Shown piece by piece: positions 6,642 to 15,579 of a DNA stretch of 27,358 bases. Numbering within the stretch: position 1 is the first letter of the stretch; each line of letters starts with the position of its first letter. The position numbers and the translations under genes are program-made. The notes under the pieces were generated by a model. It searched no databases and was not told where the DNA came from. It saw only the letters and a program-made list of their open reading frames with translations. Source of the DNA: an uncultured Prosthecobacter sp. GTDB lineage: Bacteria; Verrucomicrobiota; Verrucomicrobiia; Verrucomicrobiales; Verrucomicrobiaceae. The stretch is taken from positions 1 to 27,358 of the forward strand of contig CANNUR010000011.1 in NCBI GenBank assembly GCA_947523045.1. Direction: 5' to 3'.

Positions 6642-8039
6642 TCATCGCGCGAGCGAGGCCGGGGCATCGGCGGCGACTGCGGCGCGGTGGTTGGCAAGCG
6701 CGCGCAAGAATTCCGCATGCGCCTCGACCTCGAGCTGACGGGCGTCAAAGGTCGCCTGCTCGCGGATCTGCAGGGCGAAGAGGTCGGCGGCGCCCTGCTC
6801 AAACTTGACCGCCTCGGCCTGCTCGAGCTGGACGGCGAGCTCGACGTTGCGCTGGGCGCGGCCAATCTGCCGGTGGGCGGCCTCGACCGCAGACAGGGCG
6901 TCGCGCACGTCGGCGCGGATGCGGTCGCGGGCGAAGCCGCGCTCGGTCTGCAGCCGGCTCATCATCGCCTCGATCGTCTGCAGTCGGCCCTTGGCCTCAT
7001 TGCGCTGCAGCGGCACGCTGAACTGCAGCTTCGCCTCCATCTCGAGTCGCTCCATGTCCTTCTGGGTGCGCGGCCCGGCCGCCTGGTTGGCCTGCAGGGT
7101 GACATCGAGGTTGGGCAGCAGGTTGTTTTTGGCGAGTCGGCGGTCGATGTCGGCCTTCTGCAGGTTGAGATCGATGCGGCGGATCTCCGGGCGGAAGATC
7201 AGGGCCTTGGCGACATCGGCCTCAAGCCGCTCGCTGGAAGGCGCGGCCGGTTCCGGGAAGACGGCGGGCAGGCGCTGGCGGCCGTTGAGAATCGGTTCGT
7301 CGTCGGCGTTGCGATGGAAGAGCGAGAGCTCGATGGCGGCGGCCTCGAAGCGGCGCTGGGCCTGGACGACGCCGATCTCGCGGCTGACGACGAGGCGCTC
7401 GTTGTCGAGGCGCACAATGGGTGCCACGGCGCCGCGCTCCGCCTGCTCGGCGATGGCGACGTCGCGGTCCTTGGCGACCCGCAGCAGTTCCTCGGCGAGG
7501 CGCCAGCGGTGGCCGGCGGCGAGCCAGTTCCAGTAGGAGATCGAGGCGGCGCGCAGGAAGTCGAGGTACTGGCGCAGGATGATCGGGTCGGCGAGTTCCT
7601 GATCGACGCGGGCCTGGTAGAGCTGGGCGCGGCGGCGGTCGATGGTGCCATCGCGCAGCAGGTTGAGCTTGAAGCCGAGGATGGCATCGCCATCGCGCTG
7701 GGTGCGGTCCTTGTTGTAGTTGGGCAGGAAGCCGCTGCTCAGGCGGTAGCCGCCGAAGACGCTGCCGCCCCAGAAGGGCAGGGCCTGCTCGAGCACGGCA
7801 TCGCCGGTGCGGCCGTCGTAATAGCCGGAGGGCACGGCACTGACACCGGCGCCGAAGGTGAGATCGAAGGCGCCGGAGGCCTGGCGGACACGTCCGTTGG
7901 CGATGTCCATCTCAATGAGCGCGGCGAGGTAGGGCGGGTAGGAACCGCGCACGGAATCGAGCACCTCGTCGAGGGCGAGCGGCTTGTCGGCCGCCGGCAG
8001 GCGCACGAGCAGCAGCAGGAACAGGAGCAGCGCGCGCAT
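6642..8039 (-). CDS. TolC family outer membrane efflux protein
   Basis: 465 residues with a cleavable signal peptide (MRALLLFLLLLVRLPAA). The two halves of about 200 residues are each rich in long amphipathic helices, with segments such as RRAQLYQARVDQELADP and RQIGRAQRNVELAVQLEQ. This is the arrangement of TolC-type trimeric channels that cross the outer membrane and periplasm. The start at 8039 removes a 10-residue extension lacking signal character and puts the ATG one base after the HlyD stop (TGA-G-ATG). It is the last gene of the exporter operon and supplies its outer-membrane exit duct. The presence of TolC implies a diderm cell envelope. Confidence 0.9.
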   Translation of the reverse strand: MRALLLFLLLLVRLPAADKPLALDEVLDSVRGSYPPYLAALIEMDIANGRVRQASGAFDLTFGAGVSAVPSGYYDGRTGDAVLEQALPFWGGSVFGGYRLSSGFLPNYNKDRTQRDGDAILGFKLNLLRDGTIDRRRAQLYQARVDQELADPIILRQYLDFLRAASISYWNWLAAGHRWRLAEELLRVAKDRDVAIAEQAERGAVAPIVRLDNERLVVSREIGVVQAQRRFEAAAIELSLFHRNADDEPILNGRQRLPAVFPEPAAPSSERLEADVAKALIFRPEIRRIDLNLQKADIDRRLAKNNLLPNLDVTLQANQAAGPRTQKDMERLEMEAKLQFSVPLQRNEAKGRLQTIEAMMSRLQTERGFARDRIRADVRDALSAVEAAHRQIGRAQRNVELAVQLEQAEAVKFEQGAADLFALQIREQATFDARQLEVEAHAEFLRALANHRAAVAADAPASLAR

Positions 8040-8040
8040 C

Positions 8041-9324
8041 TCAGGTTTTGGGTTCCTTGGGTTCGGCATCGGCCACCACCGGCGGGAAGCCGTTCAGCTG
8101 GCGCCAGATTTCCTTCCACAGCGGCACCTGCTGGAGCAGCACCCAACCCTTGGCGCGCACGCCCTGGCGCAGCCAGCGGTTGCCGGGCCAGGGTTCGATG
8201 CGCTCGACCCCGTTGCGGACGATGACATCGGGCTTGGGCGCGACGACGACGCGGAAGCGGCCCAGGCCGTTGTCGGTGGCATCGACGAAGATGACCTCGC
8301 CGCCGAAGGTGCCGACGGCGACGCTGGGCCAGCCGATGAACTGCACGGCCGGCCAGCCCTCGAACTGCAGGCGCACCGGGCTGCCCTCGGTGATCGTGCC
8401 GTCCTCGTGGACCTGGCGCGCATGCACCAGCGGCATGTCATTGCCGTTGAGCAGCAGTTCGACAAAGCGACTCTCGGTCTCCGGGATGACGACGCAGATC
8501 GGCGAGCCGGGGCGCAGGTAGGTGCCGTCATTGGCGCTGACGCTGAGCACGATGCCATCGCGCGGCGATTCAATCACCTGCTGCAGGTTCTGGCTGATCT
8601 GCGACTCGATGGCGGCCATCTCGCGCTCGGCGGCGGCGACATCGCCCTGGGCGGTACCACGGTTGGCGCGGATGTTGGAGATGGAGGCCTCCATTTCGCG
8701 CTCGGTGCGGGTCAGGGTCGCCTCGGCGGCGGCGAGGTTGGCGGCGGAACTGTCGCGCGCCAGGGTGGCAAGCTCGAGGTCGCGCGTGGAGACGAGGCCC
8801 TTTTCGGCCAGCACCACGGTGCGCTGGTGGTTGAGTTCGGCAGTCTCGGCGGTGATCTTTTCCGCGGCGATGCGCTGGCGCGCGGCATCGAGCGCCTGGG
8901 TCTTGGCCAGCTCCATCTCCGCCGCCTGCTGGGTCAGATCCTCGACGCGCTGCTTGGCGGCGGCGCGGCGGGCGAGCGCGGCATCGCGCTGCAGGCGCAG
9001 GTTGGCAATGAGGTTGGGATCGTTGTCCTGGATCTCGACGAGGATGTCGCCCTTCTTCACCCGCTGACCTTCGACGACGTGCAGCTTGCGCACGCGACCG
9101 GAGACCGGCGCCTCGACACTGACCCGGCGCTCGAGCGGATCGAAGGCGATGACCCGACCGGTGCCGGGCACGTTTTGCTGCCAGGGCAGCAGGAAGACGC
9201 CGAAGACGATCAGCACGAAGGCGACCGCGAGCAGGCGCGCCAGCAGGCGACTGAAACGTGAACTGCCCGCCAGCGCCAGGCAGGGCAGGCGACCGCTCAG
9301 TTCGAGGGTGGGCGACGGACTCAT
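8041..9324 (-). CDS. HlyD-family periplasmic adaptor (membrane fusion protein)
   Basis: 427 residues. A single membrane segment (about 27-47, LLARLLAVAFVLIVFGVFLL) is followed by the first lipoyl half-motif VEAPVSGRVRKLHVVEGQRV (70-89). A long alpha-helical hairpin follows (about 105-255, Ala/Glu/Arg-rich). The second lipoyl half-motif is SPRDGIVLSVSANDGTYLRPG, and beta-barrel domains complete the protein. Such adaptors link an inner-membrane ABC exporter to TolC. The ATG overlaps the ABC gene stop by four bases (ATGA), which fixes the start and implies translational coupling. Substrate is unknown. Confidence 0.92.
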   Translation of the reverse strand: MSPSPTLELSGRLPCLALAGSSRFSRLLARLLAVAFVLIVFGVFLLPWQQNVPGTGRVIAFDPLERRVSVEAPVSGRVRKLHVVEGQRVKKGDILVEIQDNDPNLIANLRLQRDAALARRAAAKQRVEDLTQQAAEMELAKTQALDAARQRIAAEKITAETAELNHQRTVVLAEKGLVSTRDLELATLARDSSAANLAAAEATLTRTEREMEASISNIRANRGTAQGDVAAAEREMAAIESQISQNLQQVIESPRDGIVLSVSANDGTYLRPGSPICVVIPETESRFVELLLNGNDMPLVHARQVHEDGTITEGSPVRLQFEGWPAVQFIGWPSVAVGTFGGEVIFVDATDNGLGRFRVVVAPKPDVIVRNGVERIEPWPGNRWLRQGVRAKGWVLLQQVPLWKEIWRQLNGFPPVVADAEPKEPKT

Positions 9325-11486
9325 GGCAGGCTGGAGTGGACGGCGGCGAGACGGCCGAGGTCGAGCACGCGCCGGCAGCGGGAGATGACCGCCGGATCGC
9401 GGGTGGCAACGAGCACGGTCCAAGGCTGGACCGGATCGAGGATGAGATCGCAGAGTTCGGCCAGGCTGGCCTCATCGAGTCCGTCGAAGACCTCGTCGAG
9501 CAGCAGCAGGCGCGGGTGGGCGACGAGGGCGCGCGCCAGCACGAGGCGGATGCGCTGGCGACTCGACAGCGGCAGGCCGCCGGTGATGAGCGGGGTGTTG
9601 ACCCCCTCGGGCAGTTCGAGCAGCTCGCGCAGCAGGCCGACCTTGTCGAGCGCCGCGGTGACCTCGTCGAGCGTGATCGACATGTTGCCCAAGCGGACGT
9701 TTTCGACCACGCTGCCCTGGAAGATGTCGTCGGGGCGGACCAAGGCCACCTGTTCGCGCAGGGCTTCGAGGTACCAGCTGCGCAGGTCGAGGCCATCGAG
9801 GCGGATGAAGCCGTCGGTCGGCTCGCGGCCGCCGTGCAGGATGTCGAGCAGGGTGCTCGAGCCGCTGCCCTGATTGCCGGTGAGGGCGACCCGTTCGCCG
9901 GGTTCGGCGGTGAAGGCCAGGCCGGTGAAGACCGAGACGCCGTGGGGGTAGGTGTAGGCGAGGCCGCTGACCTCGAGGCGCGCCCCCTGGGGTTTCGCCG
10001 GCGGGAACTCGCCATCCTCGCGTTCGACCGGCAGATCGACCAAGTGCCCGAGTTTGTCCATCGCCGCCATGGCATCGTACCAGGCCTCGAACTTTTTGCC
10101 GAGCTTCGACAGCGAAGCGACGATGGTGCCGACGATGAGTTCGCTGGCGACGAGCTGGCCGAGGGTGAGTTCCTGACTGATGACCAGCCAGCCACCGACG
10201 ATGAGCAGGGCGGCGCTGGCGACCACCTCCATGACCAGCAGGCCGGCGATCTGGCGGAACAGCACGCGGAAGTGGCCGCGGCGGTTCTCCAGGTAGCGGC
10301 GGGTCAGTTCGTCGGCGCGGTCGGCGGCGATGCGGTAACCCCCGGGACCCTTGAACAGGCGCGGGTAGCGGGCGAGTTCCTCCAGCCAGCCAACCACCTC
10401 ATACTTGGCCATCGATTCGGCCACGCTGGTGCGCACCGCGCCGCGGCCAAACACCAGCATGGTGCCGAGCAGCAGACCGAGCAGCAGCAGCACGAAGCCG
10501 AGCAGGTAGGGGTGATACAGGCCGAGCACGGTCATGCCGACGACCATGCCGAGCACGATGTTGATGCCGTCGAGCAGCATGAGCGCCGTGCTTTTCTGAA
10601 TGGTGACCACGTCGAGGAAGCGGTTGACCAGTTCCGGCGCATGCATGCCGTCGAGCGCGGCGGCGCGCACCCGCGGCAGGCGGTGCGACAGGTCCGCCGC
10701 CAGCCGGACGAACAGTCGGCGCTGGATGATCTCGACCAGGTAATACTGCATGGCGCGGATCATCGCCGACAGCATCAGGGCCAGGGTCAGGGCAAAGGCC
10801 ATGACCAGCAGGGCCGTCCAAAGCGGACCCGTTTGGCCGCCGAAGGCGAGGTTGCTGACCAGGGCATTCACGGCCAACGGCAACGCCAGATACAGGAAAC
10901 CGGTGACCAGACTGAAGATGACCACCGAGCCGATGTCCTGCCGCTCGGGTCGCATCAGGGCGAGGAACCGCCGCACCGGCGAAACTTCGCCGCCGTGGCC
11001 ATGATGACGGTCGGTGGCCAATCCCTGCATCGGCAGGGCCGGAGCGACAACGCCAAAATCGGCCAAATCGCTCGCCTCCTCCATGCCGAGCCGATGCGCC
11101 AGCTGAACGCGCCCCAGGGTTTCGGTCTCGGTTGGCTGCTCCGGCGAGGCGACGCGGGCGCGAAAGAAGCCATGCTTGCGCAGCACCAGCCAGCGCTGTT
11201 CCGGCGCACACCAGACGACCAACGGCAGGGCATCACTGGCCCGCCAGATGGCATCGGCAAGGGACAGGCGCACTGGCGTCAACCGCAACCCGGCCTCGCC
11301 AGCCGCCAGGCAAAGCCTTTCCAGCGGTTCGCCGGCCCCGCGTGCGGCGTTGTGCAGCCCCTGACTGGCACGCATGCGATCAAAAGGAACGCCGGTCAGA
11401 TTCGCCAAATGCCCCAGGGTCTGCACGAAGTGCTCGTGCAGGGCGGTGTCATTCGAAATGGCAGCCGCAGGGGATGAAGGTGTCAC
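9321..11486 (-). CDS. Type I secretion-like ABC transporter (fused permease-ATPase) with degenerate ATPase motifs
   Basis: About 721 residues. The N-terminal ~115 residues resemble a degenerate C39-peptidase-like domain (LALAD-type helix, then LPLVVWCAPEQRWLVL), followed by a six-helix exporter membrane domain (about 175-465) and a nucleotide-binding domain. The ATPase motifs are unusual. Walker A is GNQGSGSST (537-545) with serine where lysine is expected. The signature is LSSRQ instead of LSGGQ. The H-loop reads ATRD where AHR is usual. Walker B LLLLDE keeps its Glu. It heads the operon with HlyD and TolC. The start is uncertain: I prefer GTG 11486, because the extension to an ATG at 11585 has low GC at third codon positions and no well-spaced ribosome binding site. 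Confidence 0.85.
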   Translation of the reverse strand: MTPSSPAAAISNDTALHEHFVQTLGHLANLTGVPFDRMRASQGLHNAARGAGEPLERLCLAAGEAGLRLTPVRLSLADAIWRASDALPLVVWCAPEQRWLVLRKHGFFRARVASPEQPTETETLGRVQLAHRLGMEEASDLADFGVVAPALPMQGLATDRHHGHGGEVSPVRRFLALMRPERQDIGSVVIFSLVTGFLYLALPLAVNALVSNLAFGGQTGPLWTALLVMAFALTLALMLSAMIRAMQYYLVEIIQRRLFVRLAADLSHRLPRVRAAALDGMHAPELVNRFLDVVTIQKSTALMLLDGINIVLGMVVGMTVLGLYHPYLLGFVLLLLGLLLGTMLVFGRGAVRTSVAESMAKYEVVGWLEELARYPRLFKGPGGYRIAADRADELTRRYLENRRGHFRVLFRQIAGLLVMEVVASAALLIVGGWLVISQELTLGQLVASELIVGTIVASLSKLGKKFEAWYDAMAAMDKLGHLVDLPVEREDGEFPPAKPQGARLEVSGLAYTYPHGVSVFTGLAFTAEPGERVALTGNQGSGSSTLLDILHGGREPTDGFIRLDGLDLRSWYLEALREQVALVRPDDIFQGSVVENVRLGNMSITLDEVTAALDKVGLLRELLELPEGVNTPLITGGLPLSSRQRIRLVLARALVAHPRLLLLDEVFDGLDEASLAELCDLILDPVQPWTVLVATRDPAVISRCRRVLDLGRLAAVHSSLP

Positions 11487-11769
11487 AAAAAGGCGGTGAA
11501 CATACGCCAACTTTTCAGATGTGGATGCGAAAAATTTGCCGGTTCTTGGGCTTCTTTCGCCAGAACGAGAGGGTGGCAAGAACATCCCCCTGCGCGCTCA
11601 AGCCCCGCACTTTGGCGAGTGCGCCTGCACCGGACCGTAGGCGGGTTCACCGAGGCCAAACCCGCGGTCATGCCCGAGACCTCAACCATCCGCCGTTAAC
11701 GCAGGCCGACGGGCTTTCGTGCCCCTGACGCAGCTTGACCCGACCGCCGGCCACGGGCATGAACTTGGC
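11487..11769. promoter_or_regulatory. Divergent intergenic region between exporter operon and uvrB
   Basis: This 283-bp gap separates the divergent ABC operon and uvrB and must carry both promoters. Positions about 11487-11560 are markedly AT-richer than either gene (for example GCGAAAAATTTGCCGG). No convincing -35/-10 pair or SOS box (CTG-N10-CAG with AT-rich centre) is visible upstream of uvrB, so I cannot assign a regulator. In-frame starts in this gap (ATG 11585 minus, GTG 11719 plus) are possible alternative starts for the two genes. Confidence 0.35.
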
Positions 11770-13941
11770 ATGTCCCCGTTCCAGCTCAGCCCCGAGTTCC
11801 ATCCGCGCGGCGATCAGGCGCAGGCGATCGCCAAGCTGGTGAAATCGCTGGCGGCGGGCAACCGGCACCAAACCCTGCTCGGCGTCACCGGCTCGGGCAA
11901 GACCTTCACGATGGCCAACGTCATCGCCGAGGCCGGCCGACCCGCCCTGGTGTTCTCGCACAACAAGACGCTGGCGGCCCAGCTGTACTCGGAGTTCAAA
12001 AACTTCTTCCCGAACAACGCGGTCGAGTACTTCGTCAGCTACTTCGATTACTACCAGCCCGAGGCCTACATCCCGCGCACCGACACCTACATCGAGAAGG
12101 ACAGCAGCATCAACGACGAGATCGAGCGCCTGCGCCTGTCGTCGATGGGCGCCCTCATCACCCGCCGCGATGTCATCGTCGTCGCCAGCGTCTCCTGCAT
12201 CTACGGCCTCGGCTCGCCCGAGGATTACGAGGGCATGATGCTGCCCCTGCACACCGGCCAGACCCTGTCGCGCGAGACCCTGCTGGCGCGCCTGGTCGAC
12301 ATGCTCTACGAGCGCAACGACATCCAGCTCAAGCGCGGCTGCTTCCGCGCCCGCGGCGATGTCGTTGAAATCATTCCCGCCTACCTGGAGAGCGAGGCGA
12401 TCCGCATCGAGTTCTTTGGCGACGAGATCGACCGGCTGAGCGTTGTCGACGCCCTCACCGGCCGGGTGACCCTGAAGCTGCCCAGCTACACGCTCTTTCC
12501 TGCCAAACAATTCGTTACGCCGGGCGACAAGCTGCGCAAGGCGGTCGTCAAGATCCGCGCGGAGATGGAGGAACGGGTCGCCTGGTTTGAGAAGGAGGGC
12601 AAGCTGCTCGAGGCCCAGCGCCTGAAGATGCGCACCGAGCACGACATCGAGATGATGCAGGAGATGGGCTTCTGCCAGGGCATCGAAAACTACAGCCGCC
12701 ATCTCACCGGCCGCGAGCCGGGGGCGACCCCGGGCACGCTGCTCGATTTCTTCGACACACCGCCGCTCGTCTTCATCGACGAGAGCCACGCCACCCTGCC
12801 GCAGATCGGCGGCATGTACGAGGGCGACCGCTCGCGCAAGACCGTGCTCGTCGAGCACGGCTTCCGCCTGCCGAGCGCGCTCGACAACCGGCCGCTGAAG
12901 TTCCCCGAATTCATGGAGAAGGTGGGCCAGCTCGTCTACGTCAGCGCCACGCCCGCCCGCTTCGAACTGGAAAACAGCGTCGTTGGCAACACCAGCTACA
13001 TCCCGCAGGTGCGCGCCGAGTCCGGCCCCACCGCCGCGCCGCTCGTGCGCGTCAGCGGCTCGGCCCAGCCGGTGGACCAGTTCGACGTCACCACGCGCGG
13101 CCGCTCGCTGGTCGTCGAACAGGTGATCCGTCCCACCGGCCTGCTCGACCCCATCATCACCGTCAAACCGCTGGAAGGGCAGATCGATGAAACCATCGAG
13201 CTCTGCCGCCAGCGCATCGAGAAGGGCGAACGCGTGCTGGTCACCACCCTGACCAAGCGCACGGCAGAAGATCTGACCGACTACCTGCGCAACCTCGACC
13301 TGCGCGTGCGCTACCTGCACAGCGACATCGACGCCATCGAGCGCGTCGAGATCCTGCGCAGCCTGCGCCGCGGCGACTGCGATGTGCTGGTTGGCATCAA
13401 CCTGCTGCGCGAGGGGCTCGACCTGCCGGAGGTCAGCCTGGTGTGCATCCTCGACGCCGACAAGGAGGGCTTCCTGCGCAGCGAAACCTCGCTCATCCAG
13501 ACCGCCGGTCGCGCCGCCCGCCACGTCAACGGCGAGGTCGTCCTGTTCGCCGACCTGCAGACGCGCAGCATCCAGGCCCTGCTCGCGGTCAGCGGTCGAC
13601 GTCGCCAGGTGCAGATGGAGCACAACGCCAAGCACGGCATCACCCCGCAGACCGTGCGCCGCGCCGTGCAGGAGAGCCTGCAGATTCTCGGCAAGGCGCG
13701 CGAGGTCGAGGAGAGCGTCGTGCGCGAAGGCGGCGGCGATTTCGAGGTCACCGAAGTCATTCGCGAACTCGAGGCCGAAATGGCCGAGGCGGCGACCAAG
13801 CTCGAGTTCGAACGCGCCGCCCTGCTGCGCGACCAGATCCGCGAGCTAAAGGCGCGGGAGAGCGGTGAGGCGCCCCCCGCCAAGGCCAAGCCGGTCACCT
13901 ACGGCAAACCCAAGCGCGGCGGCCCGCCCCGCAAGCGCTGA
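11770..13941 (+). CDS. uvrB: Excinuclease ABC subunit UvrB
   Basis: 723 residues from the ATG at 11770, which matches the family N-terminus ([20 protein letters not shown]). Walker A GVTGSGKT is at 38-45. The damage-verifying beta-hairpin region [19 protein letters not shown] is at 91-109. The DEAD-like box DESH is at 337-340. Helicase motifs V/VI appear in LREGLDLPE and [14 protein letters not shown]-terminal UVR domain for UvrC contact lies at about 658-690, followed by a basic tail. UvrB receives damage from UvrA and positions UvrC for incision in nucleotide excision repair. Neither uvrA nor uvrC is nearby, which is common. A GTG at 11719 would add 17 residues without similarity. Confidence 0.98.
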   Translation: MSPFQLSPEFHPRGDQAQAIAKLVKSLAAGNRHQTLLGVTGSGKTFTMANVIAEAGRPALVFSHNKTLAAQLYSEFKNFFPNNAVEYFVSYFDYYQPEAYIPRTDTYIEKDSSINDEIERLRLSSMGALITRRDVIVVASVSCIYGLGSPEDYEGMMLPLHTGQTLSRETLLARLVDMLYERNDIQLKRGCFRARGDVVEIIPAYLESEAIRIEFFGDEIDRLSVVDALTGRVTLKLPSYTLFPAKQFVTPGDKLRKAVVKIRAEMEERVAWFEKEGKLLEAQRLKMRTEHDIEMMQEMGFCQGIENYSRHLTGREPGATPGTLLDFFDTPPLVFIDESHATLPQIGGMYEGDRSRKTVLVEHGFRLPSALDNRPLKFPEFMEKVGQLVYVSATPARFELENSVVGNTSYIPQVRAESGPTAAPLVRVSGSAQPVDQFDVTTRGRSLVVEQVIRPTGLLDPIITVKPLEGQIDETIELCRQRIEKGERVLVTTLTKRTAEDLTDYLRNLDLRVRYLHSDIDAIERVEILRSLRRGDCDVLVGINLLREGLDLPEVSLVCILDADKEGFLRSETSLIQTAGRAARHVNGEVVLFADLQTRSIQALLAVSGRRRQVQMEHNAKHGITPQTVRRAVQESLQILGKAREVEESVVREGGGDFEVTEVIRELEAEMAEAATKLEFERAALLRDQIRELKARESGEAPPAKAKPVTYGKPKRGGPPRKR

Positions 13942-13944
13942 GAC

Positions 13945-13960
13945 AGGCGGGAAGCCGCCT
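13945..13960. terminator. Bidirectional hairpin between convergent uvrB and glycosidase-like genes
   Basis: AGGCGG (13945-13950) and CCGCCT (13955-13960) form a perfect six-base stem with a GAAG loop, filling the 22-base gap between two convergent stop codons. No T-run lies on either side, so termination efficiency is uncertain. Confidence 0.45.
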
Positions 13961-13963
13961 CAC

Positions 13964-15493
13964 TCACCGAAACTGCAGGGCGTACACATCCGCGTCGCGC
14001 AGCACCAACCGCAGCCGCACCGTCCGCCCGGCCAACGCGGAAACATCGCTGCCGTTTTTCCAAACCATCGGTCGCTCGATGGCATCGCCAAACTGCTCCT
14101 CGGCCTCGTCCAGGGTGTAGCCCGGCAGTGGCTTGCCATCGGCATCCTGGATCTCCACACGCACGCCGCCGGCAGCGGAACTGGCGAAGTTCATGAGCAG
14201 GGTTTTGCCCGTGAAGGTCAGCGGCCGCGTCAACAGCTCACCGCCGCTGAGCGGGGCCTGGATCGAAACAAAGCCGTCGAGCCGCAGGCTGTAGCGACGC
14301 ACCGCGCTGCTGTCGCCGGTCCAGTAACTCTCGGTGGTGTAGAACGACAGCTCATCGGGCGCGCCCTCCAGCGCCGACTTCGTCACCACCGGATGCCAGG
14401 CGGCATACTGGTGGCCGTAGTTCCACGTGCCCGGCCGCTCGGGACCGGGGCGGAGAAAGGCCTCGTTCCAGCGCTTGAAGGTGACGCCGTCGCGACTCGC
14501 CATGAACAGGCCCTCGGTGATCGCCATGCCGTAGCGGTCGCTCGCCTTCGACCGCGACTCGCGGTGCTCGCGCTCGGGTAGCGCGCGCATGCTGCTCGAC
14601 CAGCCGCGCTCGACGTAGCGGGTTGGGAAACCGATCAGCAGATGCGGCGCCCGCGCGTAGGGCTTGACCTGGTTCGTGTACAGCTGCTCCGCGGGCGAGT
14701 CGGTGTAGCGCAGGTCTTCGACGTTGTCCCAGTGCAGAAAATCCTTGGAGGTGGCGGTGCGGATCGCGCGATCGCCGGTCGGTTTCCAGTTCTTCTCCTC
14801 GGTGACCCCGCCGGTGAAGTAGCGCCAATACGCACGATACACGCCGTGGTGCGCATCCCAGAAAGCGAGGTTCTGCGAGTCAAAGGCACCCTCGGTGATG
14901 ACCGGGGCGTCGGCCATCGGCGACCAGTTCAGGCCGTCGGCCGACTTCAGCGCCAGCAGGCCGTGCGGCTTGTTGGAACGGACGATGGCCTTGTAACGGG
15001 CGGCCGCGGGCGCCGCCGGGTTCTCGTCCTTGAACACCGCCGGATGACCGCCGTCCGGGTTGACCTGGCCCATCGGCCCATGCGGGATGACGATGTTGTT
15101 CGCCTTCGAGCCGCGAAACTCATGCAGGCCCAGCTCCGGCTTGCGCCAGTGGATGCCGTCGTCGCTCTCGGCATAGCAGCAGAACAGCGGGTGCGCCCCG
15201 GTGTTGACCTTGCCCTCGGGAGTCACGATCAACTGCCAGGCCTTGTAGTACATGCGGAACGTGCCGCCATCCTCAAAGACGCTGTGGTAGCCACTGCCGC
15301 TGCCCTCCCAGGGCGCGTCATGCACCAGCACCACCTCCTTCGGCTCGGGATGATGCAGCCGCTGCTGCGCGCCACCGCTCAATCGCTCGATGAGGAAGTC
15401 GTCGACAAAGAGTTCACGTCGTGAACCGATGTCGGTGGCGGCAGCCAGCGGCAGGGCCGCCGCAAGGATCGGGAGCAAAAGGAGCGGGCGCAT
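13964..15493 (-). CDS. Secreted five-bladed beta-propeller glycosidase-like protein
   Basis: 509 residues with a signal peptide (MRPLLLLPILAAALPLAAA). The mature start, DIGSRRELFVDDFLIERL, followed by HHPEPKEVVLVHDAPWEG and FRMYYKAW, is typical of secreted GH32/GH43-like propeller proteins common in Planctomycetes and Verrucomicrobia. Repeated blade motifs such as YAESDDGIHWRKPELG, LKSADGLNWSPM and TATSKDFLHWD recur through the protein, and a beta-sandwich-like C-terminal domain starts around residue 400. Substrate and catalytic residues cannot be assigned with confidence, and many family members are uncharacterised. The ATG at 15493 is preferred over an upstream GTG. It is divergent from the haem-dehydrogenase gene, with 86 bp between. 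Confidence 0.8.
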   Translation of the reverse strand: MRPLLLLPILAAALPLAAATDIGSRRELFVDDFLIERLSGGAQQRLHHPEPKEVVLVHDAPWEGSGSGYHSVFEDGGTFRMYYKAWQLIVTPEGKVNTGAHPLFCCYAESDDGIHWRKPELGLHEFRGSKANNIVIPHGPMGQVNPDGGHPAVFKDENPAAPAAARYKAIVRSNKPHGLLALKSADGLNWSPMADAPVITEGAFDSQNLAFWDAHHGVYRAYWRYFTGGVTEEKNWKPTGDRAIRTATSKDFLHWDNVEDLRYTDSPAEQLYTNQVKPYARAPHLLIGFPTRYVERGWSSSMRALPEREHRESRSKASDRYGMAITEGLFMASRDGVTFKRWNEAFLRPGPERPGTWNYGHQYAAWHPVVTKSALEGAPDELSFYTTESYWTGDSSAVRRYSLRLDGFVSIQAPLSGGELLTRPLTFTGKTLLMNFASSAAGGVRVEIQDADGKPLPGYTLDEAEEQFGDAIERPMVWKNGSDVSALAGRTVRLRLVLRDADVYALQFR

Positions 15494-15579
15494 CGGAAAC
15501 CTACGCACCGCCAGCCGCGGACATTGCCGGGCACGGCTTCCCGCTTGGCAAAACGCCGCCGTTCTGCCAGCCTCGCCCC

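Noticed and set aside
6003..8225. 740-codon plus-strand frame over the methyltransferase and TolC genes
   Set aside because: It runs out of frame through one gene and antisense to another, and shows no family motif.
9258..11477. 739-codon plus-strand frame opposite the ABC gene
   Set aside because: This is the antisense shadow of a protein with membrane helices and an ATPase domain; its own translation is His/Gln/Asp-rich without motifs.
11668..13635. 655-codon minus-strand frame opposite uvrB
   Set aside because: It is an antisense shadow; UvrB motifs are complete on the plus strand.
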